In this document: one piece after another, positions 1 to 9,860 of the stretch | How positions within the stretch are numbered: position 1 is the first letter of the stretch | Layout: every line of letters begins with the position of its first letter | Source of the DNA: Euonymus europaeus | Taxonomy: Eukaryota; Streptophyta; Magnoliopsida; Celastrales; Celastraceae | Assembly (NCBI GenBank): GCA_963580455.1 | Contig: OY756972.1 | Location: forward strand, 1,937,001-2,001,000 | DNA length: 64,000 nucleotides | Direction: 5' to 3' | Translations under genes and position numbers: made by a program | The notes under the pieces: generated by a model | What the model was told of the DNA's origin: nothing | Databases searched by the model: none | Seen by the model: only the letters and a program-made list of their open reading frames with translations

Positions 1-1210
1 CACCTATTTAGCCGCGAAATGTGGTTTCTTTACGTAGACGGTTTTATGAATATCCGTTGACTCCGAGTTCTGAATTCGGTGATTTTTAGCTTGATTTCAC
101 ACTACTTTTCGAGCTCTACGATCGTGGCATTTCTGATTTTCATTTCAGAACTCGTGCCTAGTTGGTCTCGTTTCACCTAGTTAGCTGCGAAATGTGGTTT
201 CTTTACGTAAACGGTTTTATGAATATCCGTTGACTCCGAGTTCTGAATTCGGTGATTTTTAGCTTGATTTCACACTACTTTTCAACCTCTACGATTATGG
301 AATTTCGGATTTTGATTTCAGAACTCGTGGCTAGTTGGTCTCGTTTCACCTAGTTAGACGCGAAATGTGGTTTCTTTACGTAAACGGTTTTATGAATATC
401 GGTTGACTCCGAGTTCTGAATTCGGTGATTTTTAGCTTGATTTCACACTACTTTTCGAGCTCTACAATCCTGGGTTTTCGGATTTCGATTTCAGAACTCG
501 TGGCTAGTAGGTCTCGTTTCACCTATTTAGCCACGAAATGTGGTTTTTTACGTAAACGGTTTTATGAATATCCGTTGACTCCGAGTTCTGAATTCGGTGA
601 TTTTTAGCATGATTTCACACTACTTTTCGAGCTCTACGATCGTGGCATTTCTGATTTTGATTTCAGAACTCGTGGCTAGTTGGTCTCGTTTCACCTAGTT
701 AGCCGCGAAATGTGGTTTCTTTACGTAAACGGTTTTATGAATATCCGTTGACTCCGAGTTCTGAATTCGGTGATTTTTAGCTTGATTTCACACTACTTTT
801 CGAGCTCTACAATCTTAGGTTTTCGGATTTCGATTTCAGAACTCGTGGCTAGTAGGTCTCGTTTCACCTAGTTAGCCGCGAAATGTGGATTCTTTACGTA
901 AACGGTTTTATGAATATCCGTTGACTCCGAGTTCTGAATTCGGTGATTTTTAGCTTGATTTCACACTACTTTTCGAGCTCCACAATCCTGGATTTTCGGA
1001 TTTTGATTTCAGAACTCGTGCCCAGTAGGTCTCGTTTCACCTAGTTAGCCGCGAAATGTGGTTTCTTTACGTAAACGGTTTTATGAATATCCGTTGACTC
1101 CGAGTTCTGAATTCGGTGATTTTTAGCTTGATTTCACACTACTTTTCGAGCTCTACGATCGTGGCATTTCTGATTTTGATTTCAGAACTCGTGGCTAGTT
1201 GGTCTCGTTT
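1..1210 (+). repeat. Older 7-monomer block, copy a
   Basis: These seven monomers align with 1903-3113 at an offset of 11 monomers, and again inside the second 18-mer copy at about 5017-6227. Shared marks include CAACCTCTACGATTATGG in the second monomer, TAGACGCG and TATCGG in the third, GCCACG plus GCATGATTT in the fourth, and GGATTC in the sixth. Differences between copies (for example CTTAGGTTTTC against CTTAGGTTTTT, CTCCAC against CTCTAC) show that this duplication is older than the 3,114-bp one. The fourth monomer (520-691) is 172 bp because one base of the T/C run near 545-548 is missing. Confidence 0.85.
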
Positions 1211-1238
1211 CACCTAGTTAGCCGCGAAATGTGGTTTC

Positions 1239-1248
1239 TTTACGTAAA
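1239..1248. other. Perfect 10-bp palindrome TTTACGTAAA in each monomer
   Basis: Unit positions 29-38 read TTTACGTAAA, its own reverse complement, with an ACGT centre. It is kept in most of the 370 monomers although the bases before position 26 vary. Broken versions are rare and clustered: loss of the A in four 172-bp monomers (29,927, 30,964, 33,212, 35,979), an A-to-C change near 27.7, 32.4, 34.6-35.5 and 37.4-37.6 kb, and ACAT forms near 25,635 and 28,576. ACGT-centred palindromes are the core of plant bZIP sites in general, but nothing here shows protein binding. Confidence 0.85.
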
Positions 1249-1268
1249 CGGTTTTATGAATATCCGTT
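1247..1268. other. Short inverted repeat AACGG...CCGTT
   Basis: Unit positions 37-41 (AACGG) and 54-58 (CCGTT) are perfect inverted complements around a 12-base AT-rich loop. Common variants hit the right arm (CCATT, CGGTT, CTATT, CCCTT) and occasionally the left (AACAG). The stem is short and could be chance, but it lies inside the best conserved part of the unit, next to the palindrome and the dyad. Confidence 0.6.
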
Positions 1269-1272
1269 GACT

Positions 1273-1289
1273 CCGAGTTCTGAATTCGG
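1273..1289. other. 17-nt dyad CCGAGTTCTGAATTCGG in each monomer
   Basis: Unit positions 63-79 form an imperfect palindrome: 8-base arms around a central T, with one mismatch (position 5 against 13, G against T, which would be a wobble pair in RNA). The right half contains the EcoRI site GAATTC. Dyad symmetries are reported to be common in centromeric satellites that lack CENP-B boxes; applying that here is inference. The nine monomers with a deletion at this point still keep 7-base arms around a 2-base centre. Confidence 0.85.
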
Positions 1290-1364
1290 TGATTTTTAGC
1301 TTGATTTCACACTACTTTTCGAGCTCTACAATCTTAGGTTTTCTGATTTTGATTTCAGAACTCG
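1274..1364. other. 11-nt inverted repeat spanning half the monomer
   Basis: CGAGTTCTGAA at unit positions 64-74 is the exact reverse complement of TTCAGAACTCG at 144-154. Allowing one mismatch the arms extend to 14 bases (64-77 and 141-154). The 69-base interval holds the main variable block. The left arm is also half of the 17-nt dyad, so three related half-sites occur per monomer, two in the dyad and one 80 bp away. On one strand this could fold into a long-loop hairpin. On duplex DNA it places similar half-sites about half a nucleosome apart. Confidence 0.85.
1301..1357 (+). other. 9-bp direct repeat TTGATTTCA within the monomer
   Basis: TTGATTTCA occurs at unit positions 91-99 and again at 139-147 in monomers whose second copy follows TTTTG. 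Other monomer types have TTCGATTTCA or TTTCAATTTCA at the second site. It may be a remnant of an older internal duplication, or simple T-rich similarity; the flanks do not align convincingly. Confidence 0.45.
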
Positions 1365-3805
1365 TGGCTAGTTGGTCTCGTTTCACCTAGTTAGCCGCGA
1401 AATGTGGTTTCTTTACGTAAACGGTTTTATGAATATCCGTTGACTCCGAGTTCTGAATTCGGTGATTTTTAGCTTGATTTCACACTACTTTTCGAGCTCT
1501 ACGATCCTGGGGTTTCTGATTTTGATTTCAGAACTCGTGGCTAGTAGGTCTCGTTTCACCTAGTTAGCCGCGAAATGTGGTTTCTTTACGTAAACGGTTT
1601 TATGAATATCCGTTGACTCCGAGTTCTGAATTCGGTGATTTTTAGCTTGATTTCACACTACTTTTCGAGCTCTACAATCCTGGGTTTTCGGATTTCGATT
1701 TCAGAACTCGTGGCTAGTAGGTCTCGTTTCACCTAGTTAACCGCGAAATGTGGTTTCTTTACGTAAACGGTTTTATGAATATCCGTTGACTCCGAGTTCT
1801 GAATTCGGTGATTTTTAGCTTGATTTCACACTACTTTTCGAGCTCTACAATCCTGGGTTTTCGGATTTCGATTTCAGAACTCGTGGCTAGTAGGTCTCGT
1901 TTCACCTATTTAGCCGCGAAATGTGGTTTCTTTACGTAAACGGTTTTATGAATATCCGTTGACTCCGAGTTCTGAATTCGGTGATTTTTAGCTTGATTTC
2001 ACACTACTTTTCGAGCTCTACGATCGTGGCATTTCTGATTTTGATTTCAGAACTCGTGCCTAGTTGGTCTCGTTTCACCTAGTTAGCCGCGAAATGTGGT
2101 TTCTTTACGTAAACGGTTTTATGAATATCCGTTGACTCCGAGTTCTGAATTCGGTGATTTTTAGCTTGATTTCACACTACTTTTCAACCTCTACGATTAT
2201 GGAATTTCGGATTTTGATTTCAGAACTCGTGGCTAGTTGGTCTCGTTTCACCTAGTTAGACGCGAAATGTGGTTTCTTTACGTAAACGGTTTTATGAATA
2301 TCGGTTGACTCCGAGTTCTGAATTCGGTGATTTTTAGCTTGATTTCACACTACTTTTCGAGCTCTACAATCCTGGGTTTTCGGATTTCGATTTCAGAACT
2401 CGTGGCTAGTAGGTCTCGTTTCACCTATTTAGCCACGAAATGTGGTTTCTTTACGTAAACGGTTTTATGAATATCCGTTGACTCCGAGTTCTGAATTCGG
2501 TGATTTTTAGCATGATTTCACACTACTTTTCGAGCTCTACGATCGTGGCATTTCTGATTTTGATTTCAGAACTCGTGGCTAGTTGGTCTCGTTTCACCTA
2601 GTTAGCCGCGAAATGTGGTTTCTTTACGTAAACGGTTTTATGAATATCCGTTGACTCCGATTTCTGAATTCGGTGATTTTTAGCTTGATTTCACACTACT
2701 TTTCGAGCTCTACAATCTTAGGTTTTTGGATTTCGATTTCAGAACTCGTGGCTAGTAGGTCTCGTTTCACCTAGTTAGCCGCGAAATGTGGATTCTTTAC
2801 GTAAACGGTTTTATGAATATCCGTTGACTCCGAGTTCTGAATTCGGTGATTTTTAGCTTGATTTCACACTACTTTTCGAGCTCTACAATCCTGGATTTTC
2901 GGATTTCGATTTCAGAACTCGTGGCCAGTAGGTCTCGTTTCACCTAGTTAGCCGCGAAATGTGGTTTTTTTACGTAAACGGTTTTATGAATATCCGTTGA
3001 CTCCGAGTTCTGAATTCGCTGATTTTTAGCTTGATTTCACACTACTTTTCGATCTCTACGATCGTGGCATTTCTGATTTTGATTTCAGAACTCGTGGCTA
3101 GTTGGTCTCGTTTCACCTAGTTAGCCGCGAAATGTGGTTTCTTTACGTAAACGGTTTTATGAATATCCGTTGACTCCGACTTCTGAATTCGGTGATTTTT
3201 AGCTTGATTTCACACTACTTTTCGAGCTCTACAATCCTGTGTTTTCGGATTTCGATTTCAGAACTCGTGGCTAGTAGGTCTCGTTTCACCTATTTAGCCA
3301 CGAAATGTGGTTTCTTTACGTAAACGGTTTTATGAATATCCGTTGACTCCGAGTTCTGAATTCGGTGATTTTTAGCTTGATTTCACACTACTTTTCGAGC
3401 TCTACGATCCTGGCGTTTCTGATTTTGATTTCAGAACTCGTGGCTAGTAGGTCTCGTTTCACCTAGTTAGCCGCGAAATGTGGTTTCTTTACGTAAACGG
3501 TTTTATGAATATCCGTTGACTCCGAGTTCTGAATTCGGTGATTTTTAGCTTGATTTCACACTACTTTTTGAGCTCTACAATCCTGGGTTTTCGGATTTCG
3601 ATTTCAGAACTCGTGGCTAGTAGGTCTCGTTTCACCTAGTTAGCCGCGAAATGTGGTTTCTTTACGTAAACGGTTTTATGAATATCCGTTGACTCCGAGT
3701 TCTGAATTCGGTGATTTTTAGCTTGATTTCACACTACTTTTCGAGCTCTACAATCCTGGGTTTTCGGATTTCGATTTCAGAACTCGTGGCTAGTAGGTCT
3801 CGTTT

Positions 3806-6800
3806 CACCTAGTTAGCCGCGAAATGTGGTTTCTTTACGTAAACGGTTTTATGAATATCCGTTGACTCCGAGTTCTGAATTCGGTGATTTTTAGCTTGAT
3901 TTCACACTACTTTTCGAGCTCTACAATCCTAAGTTTTCGGATTTCGATTTCAGAACTCGTGGCTAGTAGGTCTCGTTTCACCTAGTTAGCCGCGAAATGT
4001 GGATTCTTTACGTAAACGGTTTTATGAATATCCGTTGACTCCGAGTTCTGAATTCGGTGATTTTTAGCTTGATTTCACACTACTTTTCGAGCTCTACAAT
4101 CCTGGATTTTCGGATTTTGATTTCAGAACTCGTGCCCAGTAGGTCTCGTTTCACCTAGTTAGCCGCGAAATGTGGTTTCTTTACGTAAACGGTTTTATGA
4201 ATATCCGTTGACTCCGAGTTCTGAATTCGGTGATTTTTAGCTTGATTTCACACTACTTTTCGAGCTCTACGATCGTGGCATTTCTGATTTTGATTTCAGA
4301 ACTCGTGGCTAGTTGGTCTCGTTTCACCTAGTTAGCCGCGAAATGTGGTTTCTTTACGTAAACGGTTTTATGAATATCCGTTGACTCCGAGTTCTGAATT
4401 CGGTGATTTTTAGCTTGATTTCACACTACTTTTCGAGCTCTACAATCTTAGGTTTTCTGATTTTGATTTCAGAACTCGTGGCTAGTTGGTCTCGTTTCAC
4501 CTAGTTAGCCGCGAAATGTGGTTTCTTAACGTAAACGGTTTTATGAATATCCGTTGACTCCGAGTTCTGAATTCGGTGATTTTTAGCTTGATTTCACACT
4601 ACTTTTCGAGCTCTACGATCCTGGGGTTTCTGATTTTGATTTCAGAACTCGTGGCTAGTAGGTCTCGTTTCACCTAGTTAGCCGCGAAATGTGGTTTCTT
4701 TACGTAAACGGTTTTATGAATATCCGTTGACTCCGAGTTCTGAATTCGGTGATTTTTAGCTTGATTTCACACTACTTTTCGAGCTCTACAATCCTGGGTT
4801 TTCGGATTTCGATTTCAGAACTCGTGGCTAGTAGGTCTCGTTTCACCTAGTTAACCGCGAAATGTGGTTTCTTTACGTAAACGGTTTTATGAATATCCGT
4901 TGACTCCGAGTTCTGAATTCGGTGATTTTTAGCTTGATTTCACACTACTTTTCGAGCTCTACAATCCTGGGTTTTCGGATTTCGATTTCAGAACTCGTGG
5001 CTAGTAGGTCTCGTTTCACCTATTTAGCCGCGAAATGTGGTTTCTTTACGTAAACGGTTTTATGAATATCCGTTGACTCCGAGTTCTGAATTCGGTGATT
5101 TTTAGCTTGATTTCACACTACTTTTCGAGCTCTACGATCGTGGCATTTCTGATTTTGATTTCAGAACTCGTGCCTAGTTGGTCTCGTTTCACCTAGTTAG
5201 CCGCGAAATGTGGTTTCTTTACGTAAACGGTTTTATGAATATCCGTTGACTCCGAGTTCTGAATTCGGTGATTCTTAGCTTGATTTCACACTACTTTTCA
5301 ACCTCTACGATTATGGAATTTCGGATTTTGATTTCAGAACTCGTGGCTAGTTGGTCTCGTTTCACCTAGTTAGACGCGAAATGTGGTTTCTTTACGTAAA
5401 CGGTTTTATGAATATCGGTTGACTCCGAGTTCTGAATTCGGTGATTTTTAGCTTGATTTCACACTACTTTTCGAGCTCTACAATCCTGGGTTTTCGGATT
5501 TCGATTTCAGAACTCGTGGCTAGTAGGTCTCGTTTCACCTATTTAGCCACGAAATGTGGTTTCTTTACGTAAACGGTTTTATGAATATCCGTTGACTCCG
5601 AGTTCTGAATTCGGTGATTTTTAGCATGATTTCACACTACTTTTCGAGCTCTACGATCGTGGCATTTCTGATTTTGATTTCAGAACTCGTGGCTAGTTGG
5701 TCTCGTTTCACCTAGTTAGCCGCGAAATGTGGTTTCTTTACGTAAACGGTTTTATGAATATCCGTTGACTCCGATTTCTGAATTCGGTGATTTTTAGCTT
5801 GATTTCACACTACTTTTCGAGCTCTACAATCTTAGGTTTTTGGATTTCGATTTCAGAACTCGTGGCTAGTAGGTCTCGTTTCACCTAGTTAGCCGCGAAA
5901 TGTGGATTCTTTACGTAAACGGTTTTATGAATATCCGTTGACTCCGAGTTCTGAATTCGGTGATTTTTAGCTTGATTTCACACTACTTTTCGAGCTCTAC
6001 AATCCTGGATTTTCGGATTTCGATTTCAGAACTCGTGGCCAGTAGGTCTCGTTTCACCTAGTTAGCCGCGAAATGTGGTTTTTTTACGTAAACGGTTTTA
6101 TGAATATCCGTTGACTCCGAGTTCTGAATTCGCTGATTTTTAGCTTGATTTCACACTACTTTTCGATCTCTACGATCGTGGCATTTCTGATTTTGATTTC
6201 AGAACTCGTGGCTAGTTGGTCTCGTTTCACCTAGTTAGCCGCGAAATGTGGTTTCTTTACGTAAACGGTTTTATGAATATCCGTTGACTCCGACTTCTGA
6301 ATTCGGTGATTTTTAGCTTGATTTCACACTACTTTTCGAGCTCTACAATCCTGGGTTTTCGGATTTCGATTTCAGAACTCGTGGCTAGTAGGTCTCGTTT
6401 CACCTATTTAGCCACGAAATGTGGTTTCTTTACGTAAACGGTTTTATGAATATCCGTTGACTCCGAGTTCTGAATTCGGTGATTTTTAGCTTGATTTCAC
6501 ACTACTTTTCGAGCTCTACGATCCTGGCGTTTCTGATTTTGATTTCAGAACTCGTGGCTAGTAGGTCTCGTTTCACCTAGTTAGCCGCGAAATGTGGTTT
6601 CTTTACGTAAACGGTTTTATGAATATCCGTTGACTCCGAGTTCTGAATTCGGTGATTTTTAGCTTGATTTCACACTACTTTTTGAGCTCTACAATCCTGG
6701 GTTTTCGGATTTCGATTTCAGAACTCGTGGCTAGTAGGTCTCGTTTCACCTAGTTAGCCGCGAAATGTGGTTTCTCTACGTAAACGGTTTTATGAATATC

Positions 6801-6919
6801 CGTTGACTCCGAGTTCTGAATTCGGTGATTTTTAGCTTGATTTCACACTACTTTTCGAGCTCTACAATCCTGGGTTTTCGGATTTCGATTTCAGAACTCG
6901 TGGCTAGTAGGTCTCGTTT
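3806..6919 (+). repeat. 18-monomer (3,114-bp) higher-order unit, copy 2
   Basis: This is the tandem neighbour of 692-3805. By eye the copies differ only at scattered single bases, such as CTTAGGT against CCTAAGT near 3930, TTTTTAGC against TTCTTAGC near 5272 and TTTCTTTACG against TTTCTCTACG near 6776. Beyond 6920 the monomer order no longer follows the start of the unit, so there is no third copy. Confidence 0.92.
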
Positions 6920-8476
6920 CACCTAGTTAGCCGCGAAATGTGGTTTCTTTACGTAAACGGTTTTATGAATATCCGTTGACTCCGAGTTCTGAATTCGGTG
7001 ATTTTTAGCTTGATTTCACACTACTTTTCGAGCTCTACAATCCTGGGTTTTCGGATTTCGATTTCAGAACTCGTGGCTAGTAGGTCTCGTTTCACCTATT
7101 TAGCCGCGAAATGTGGTTTCTTTACGTAAACGGTTTTATGAATATCCGTTGACTCCGAGTTCTGAATTCGGTGATTTTTAGCTTGATTTCACACTACTTT
7201 TCGAGCTCTACGGTCCTGGCATTTCTGATTTCGATTTCAGAACTCGTGGCTAGTAGGTCTCGTTTCACCTAGTTAGCCGCGAAATGCGGTTTCTTTACGT
7301 AAACGGTTTTATGAATATCCGTTGACTCCGAGTTCTGAATTCGGTGATTTTTAGCTTGATTACACACTACTTTTCGAGCTCTACAATCCTGGGTTTTCGG
7401 ATTTCGATTTCAGAACTCGTGGCTAGTAGGTCTCGTTTCACCTAGTTAGCCGCGAAATGTGGTTTCTTTACGTAAACGGTTTTATGAATATCCGTTGACT
7501 CCGAGTTCTGAATTCGGTGATTTTTAGCTTGATTTCACACTACTTTTCGAGCTCTACAATCCTGGATTTTCGGATTTCGATTTCAGAACTCGTGGCTAGT
7601 AGGTCTCGTTTCACCTAGTTAGCCGCGAAATGTGGTTTCTTTACGTAAACGGTTTTATGAATATCCGTTGACTCAGAGTTCTGAATTCGGTGATTTTTAG
7701 CTTGATTTCACACTACTTTTCGAGCTCTACAATCATAGGTTTTCGGATTTCGATTTCAGAACTCGTGGCTAGTAGGTCTCGTTTCACCTAGTTAGCCGCA
7801 AAATGTGGATTCTTTACGTAAACGGTTTTATGAATATCGGTTGACTCCGAGTTCTGAATTCGGTGATTTTTAGCTTGATTTCACACTACTTTTCGAGCTC
7901 TACAATCCTGGGTTTTCGGATTTCGATTTCAGAACTCGTGGCTAGTAGGTCTCGTTTCACCTATTTAGCCACGAAATGTGGTTTCTTTACGTAAACGGTT
8001 TTATGAATATCCGTTGACTCCGAGTTCTGAATTCGGTGATTTTTAGCTTGATTTCACACTACTTTTCGAGCTCTACAATCCTGGATTTTCGGATTTCGAT
8101 TTCAGAACTCGTGGCTAGTAGGTCTCGTTTCACCTAGTTAGCCGCGAAATGTGGTTTCTTTACGTAAACGGTTTTATGAATATCCGTTGACTCCGAGTTC
8201 TGAATTCGGTGATTTTTAGCTTGATTTCACACTACTTTTCGAGCTCTACGATCGTGGCATTTCTGATTTTGATTTCAGAACTCGTGGCTAGTTGGTCTCG
8301 TTTCACCTAGTTAGCCGCGAAATGTGGTTTCTTTACGTAAACGGTTTTATGAATATCCGTTGACTCCGAGTTCTGAATTCGGTGATTTTTAGCTTGATTT
8401 CACACTACTTTTCGAGCTCTACAATCTTAGGTTTTCGGATTTCGATTTCAGAACTCGTGGCTAGTAGGTCTCGTTT
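6920..8476 (+). repeat. Mixed monomers between higher-order blocks
   Basis: These nine monomers belong to no adjacent tandem unit that I could define. Types include CGGTCCTGG (near 7210), the GCGGTTTC + GATTACACAC type (7266) and GATCGTGG followed by CTTAGG (8131, 8304). The pair GGTCCTGG then GCGGTTTC recurs 17 monomers later, at 10,034 and 10,207. No gene or other element is visible. Confidence 0.8.
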
Positions 8477-9168
8477 CACCTAGTTAGCCGCGAAGTGTGG
8501 ATTCTTTACGTAAACGGTTTTATGAATATCCGTTGACTCCGAGTTCTGAATTCGGTGATTTTTAGCTTGATTTCACACTACTTTTCGAGCTCAACAATCC
8601 TGGATTTTCGGATTTCGATTTCAGAACTCGTGGCTAGTAGGTCTCGTTTCACCTAGTTAGCCGCGAAATGTGGTTTCTTTACGTAAACGGTTTTATGAAT
8701 ATCCGTTGACTCCGAGTTCTGAATTCGGTGATTTTTAGCTTGATTTCACACTACTTTTCGAGCTCTACGATCGTGGCATTTCTGATTTTGATTTCAGAAC
8801 TCGTGGCTAGTTGGTCTCGTTTCACCTAGTTAGCCGCGAAATGTGGTTTCTTTACGTAAACGGTTTTATGAATATCCGTTGACTCCGAGTTCTGAATTCG
8901 GTGATTTTTAGCTTGATTTCACACTACTTTTCGAGCTCTACAATCTTAGGTTTTCGGATTTCGATTTCAAAACTCGTGGCTAGTAGGTCTCGTTTCACCT
9001 AGTTAGCCGCGAAATGTGGATTCTTTACGTAAACGGTTTTATGAATATCCGTTGACTCCGAGTTCTGAATTCGGTGATTTTTAGCTTGATTTCACACTAC
9101 TTTTCGAGCTCTACAATCCTGAATTTTCAGATTTCGATTTCAGAACTCGTGGCTAGTAGGTCTCGTCT
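8477..9168 (+). repeat. 4-monomer (692-bp) unit, copy 1
   Basis: The order is GGATTC with CTCAACAATCC, then GATCGTGG, then CTTAGG with TTTCAAAACTCG, then GGATTC with CCTGAATTTTCAG and CGTCTCACC. Each private mark recurs 692 bp later (8591 and 9283; 8968 and 9660; 9161 and 9853). The only difference I saw is in the first monomer (GAAGTGTGG here, GAAATGTGG in copy 2). Confidence 0.92.
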
Positions 9169-9860
9169 CACCTAGTTAGCCGCGAAATGTGGATTCTTTA
9201 CGTAAACGGTTTTATGAATATCCGTTGACTCCGAGTTCTGAATTCGGTGATTTTTAGCTTGATTTCACACTACTTTTCGAGCTCAACAATCCTGGATTTT
9301 CGGATTTCGATTTCAGAACTCGTGGCTAGTAGGTCTCGTTTCACCTAGTTAGCCGCGAAATGTGGTTTCTTTACGTAAACGGTTTTATGAATATCCGTTG
9401 ACTCCGAGTTCTGAATTCGGTGATTTTTAGCTTGATTTCACACTACTTTTCGAGCTCTACGATCGTGGCATTTCTGATTTTGATTTCAGAACTCGTGGCT
9501 AGTTGGTCTCGTTTCACCTAGTTAGCCGCGAAATGTGGTTTCTTTACGTAAACGGTTTTATGAATATCCGTTGACTCCGAGTTCTGAATTCGGTGATTTT
9601 TAGCTTGATTTCACACTACTTTTCGAGCTCTACAATCTTAGGTTTTCGGATTTCGATTTCAAAACTCGTGGCTAGTAGGTCTCGTTTCACCTAGTTAGCC
9701 GCGAAATGTGGATTCTTTACGTAAACGGTTTTATGAATATCCGTTGACTCCGAGTTCTGAATTCGGTGATTTTTAGCTTGATTTCACACTACTTTTCGAG
9801 CTCTACAATCCTGAATTTTCAGATTTCGATTTCAGAACTCGTGGCTAGTAGGTCTCGTCT
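9169..9860 (+). repeat. 4-monomer (692-bp) unit, copy 2
   Basis: This tandem copy of 8477-9168 carries the same four monomer types in the same order, ending with the unusual CGTCTCACC junction at 9853. The next monomer (9861) changes to GTGGTTTC with CCTGAGTTTTCGG, so the tandem stops here. Confidence 0.92.

Larger units (their letters stand above)
1211..1383 (+). repeat. Representative 173-bp monomer (coordinate reference)
   Basis: This copy serves as the reference for unit positions 1-173 (position = coordinate minus 1210). Layout: 1-10 variable start with CACCTAGTTA or CACCTATTTA; 11-20 with two CpGs that often mutate; 21-28 with GTGGTTTC, GTGGATTC or GCGGTTTC variants; 29-108 the conserved core carrying the palindrome, stem and dyad; 108-142 the main variable block, beginning at the SacI-type GAGCTC and ending before GATTTCAG; 144-154 the second inverted-repeat arm; 161-166 GTTGGT or GTAGGT. 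EcoRI (GAATTC, 72-77), SacI (GAGCTC, 111-116) and SnaBI (TACGTA, 31-36) sites recur in most copies, so these enzymes should give a 173-bp ladder. Confidence 0.95.
692..3805 (+). repeat. 18-monomer (3,114-bp) higher-order unit, copy 1
   Basis: Private variants recur exactly 3,114 bp (18 x 173) downstream: GTGCCCAGTAGG at 1018 and 4132, CAACCTCTAC at 2185 and 5299, TTCGCTGATTTTT at 3015 and 6129, ACTTTTTGAGC at 3563 and 6677. The left edge is near 692, because the preceding monomer (520) has no match at that offset. The block contains the older 7-monomer repeat (1903-3113), so it is a second-level amplification. Confidence 0.93.

Noticed and set aside
425..607. Open frame of 60 codons starting at a GTG
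   Set aside because: It lies wholly inside two satellite monomers, starts in GTGATTTTTAG of one and ends at the same TAG of the next. It is open only because a one-base deletion near 548 changes the frame. It has no domain or ribosome-binding context, and its near relatives in the other monomers are closed.
1364..1376. tRNA-like A box (GTGGCTAGTTGG) suggesting a Pol III or SINE origin
   Set aside because: The stretch resembles a tRNA D-arm but is one base short of the A-box spacing, and no B box (GGTTCGA type) follows within the next 100 bp. Resemblance is probably chance.
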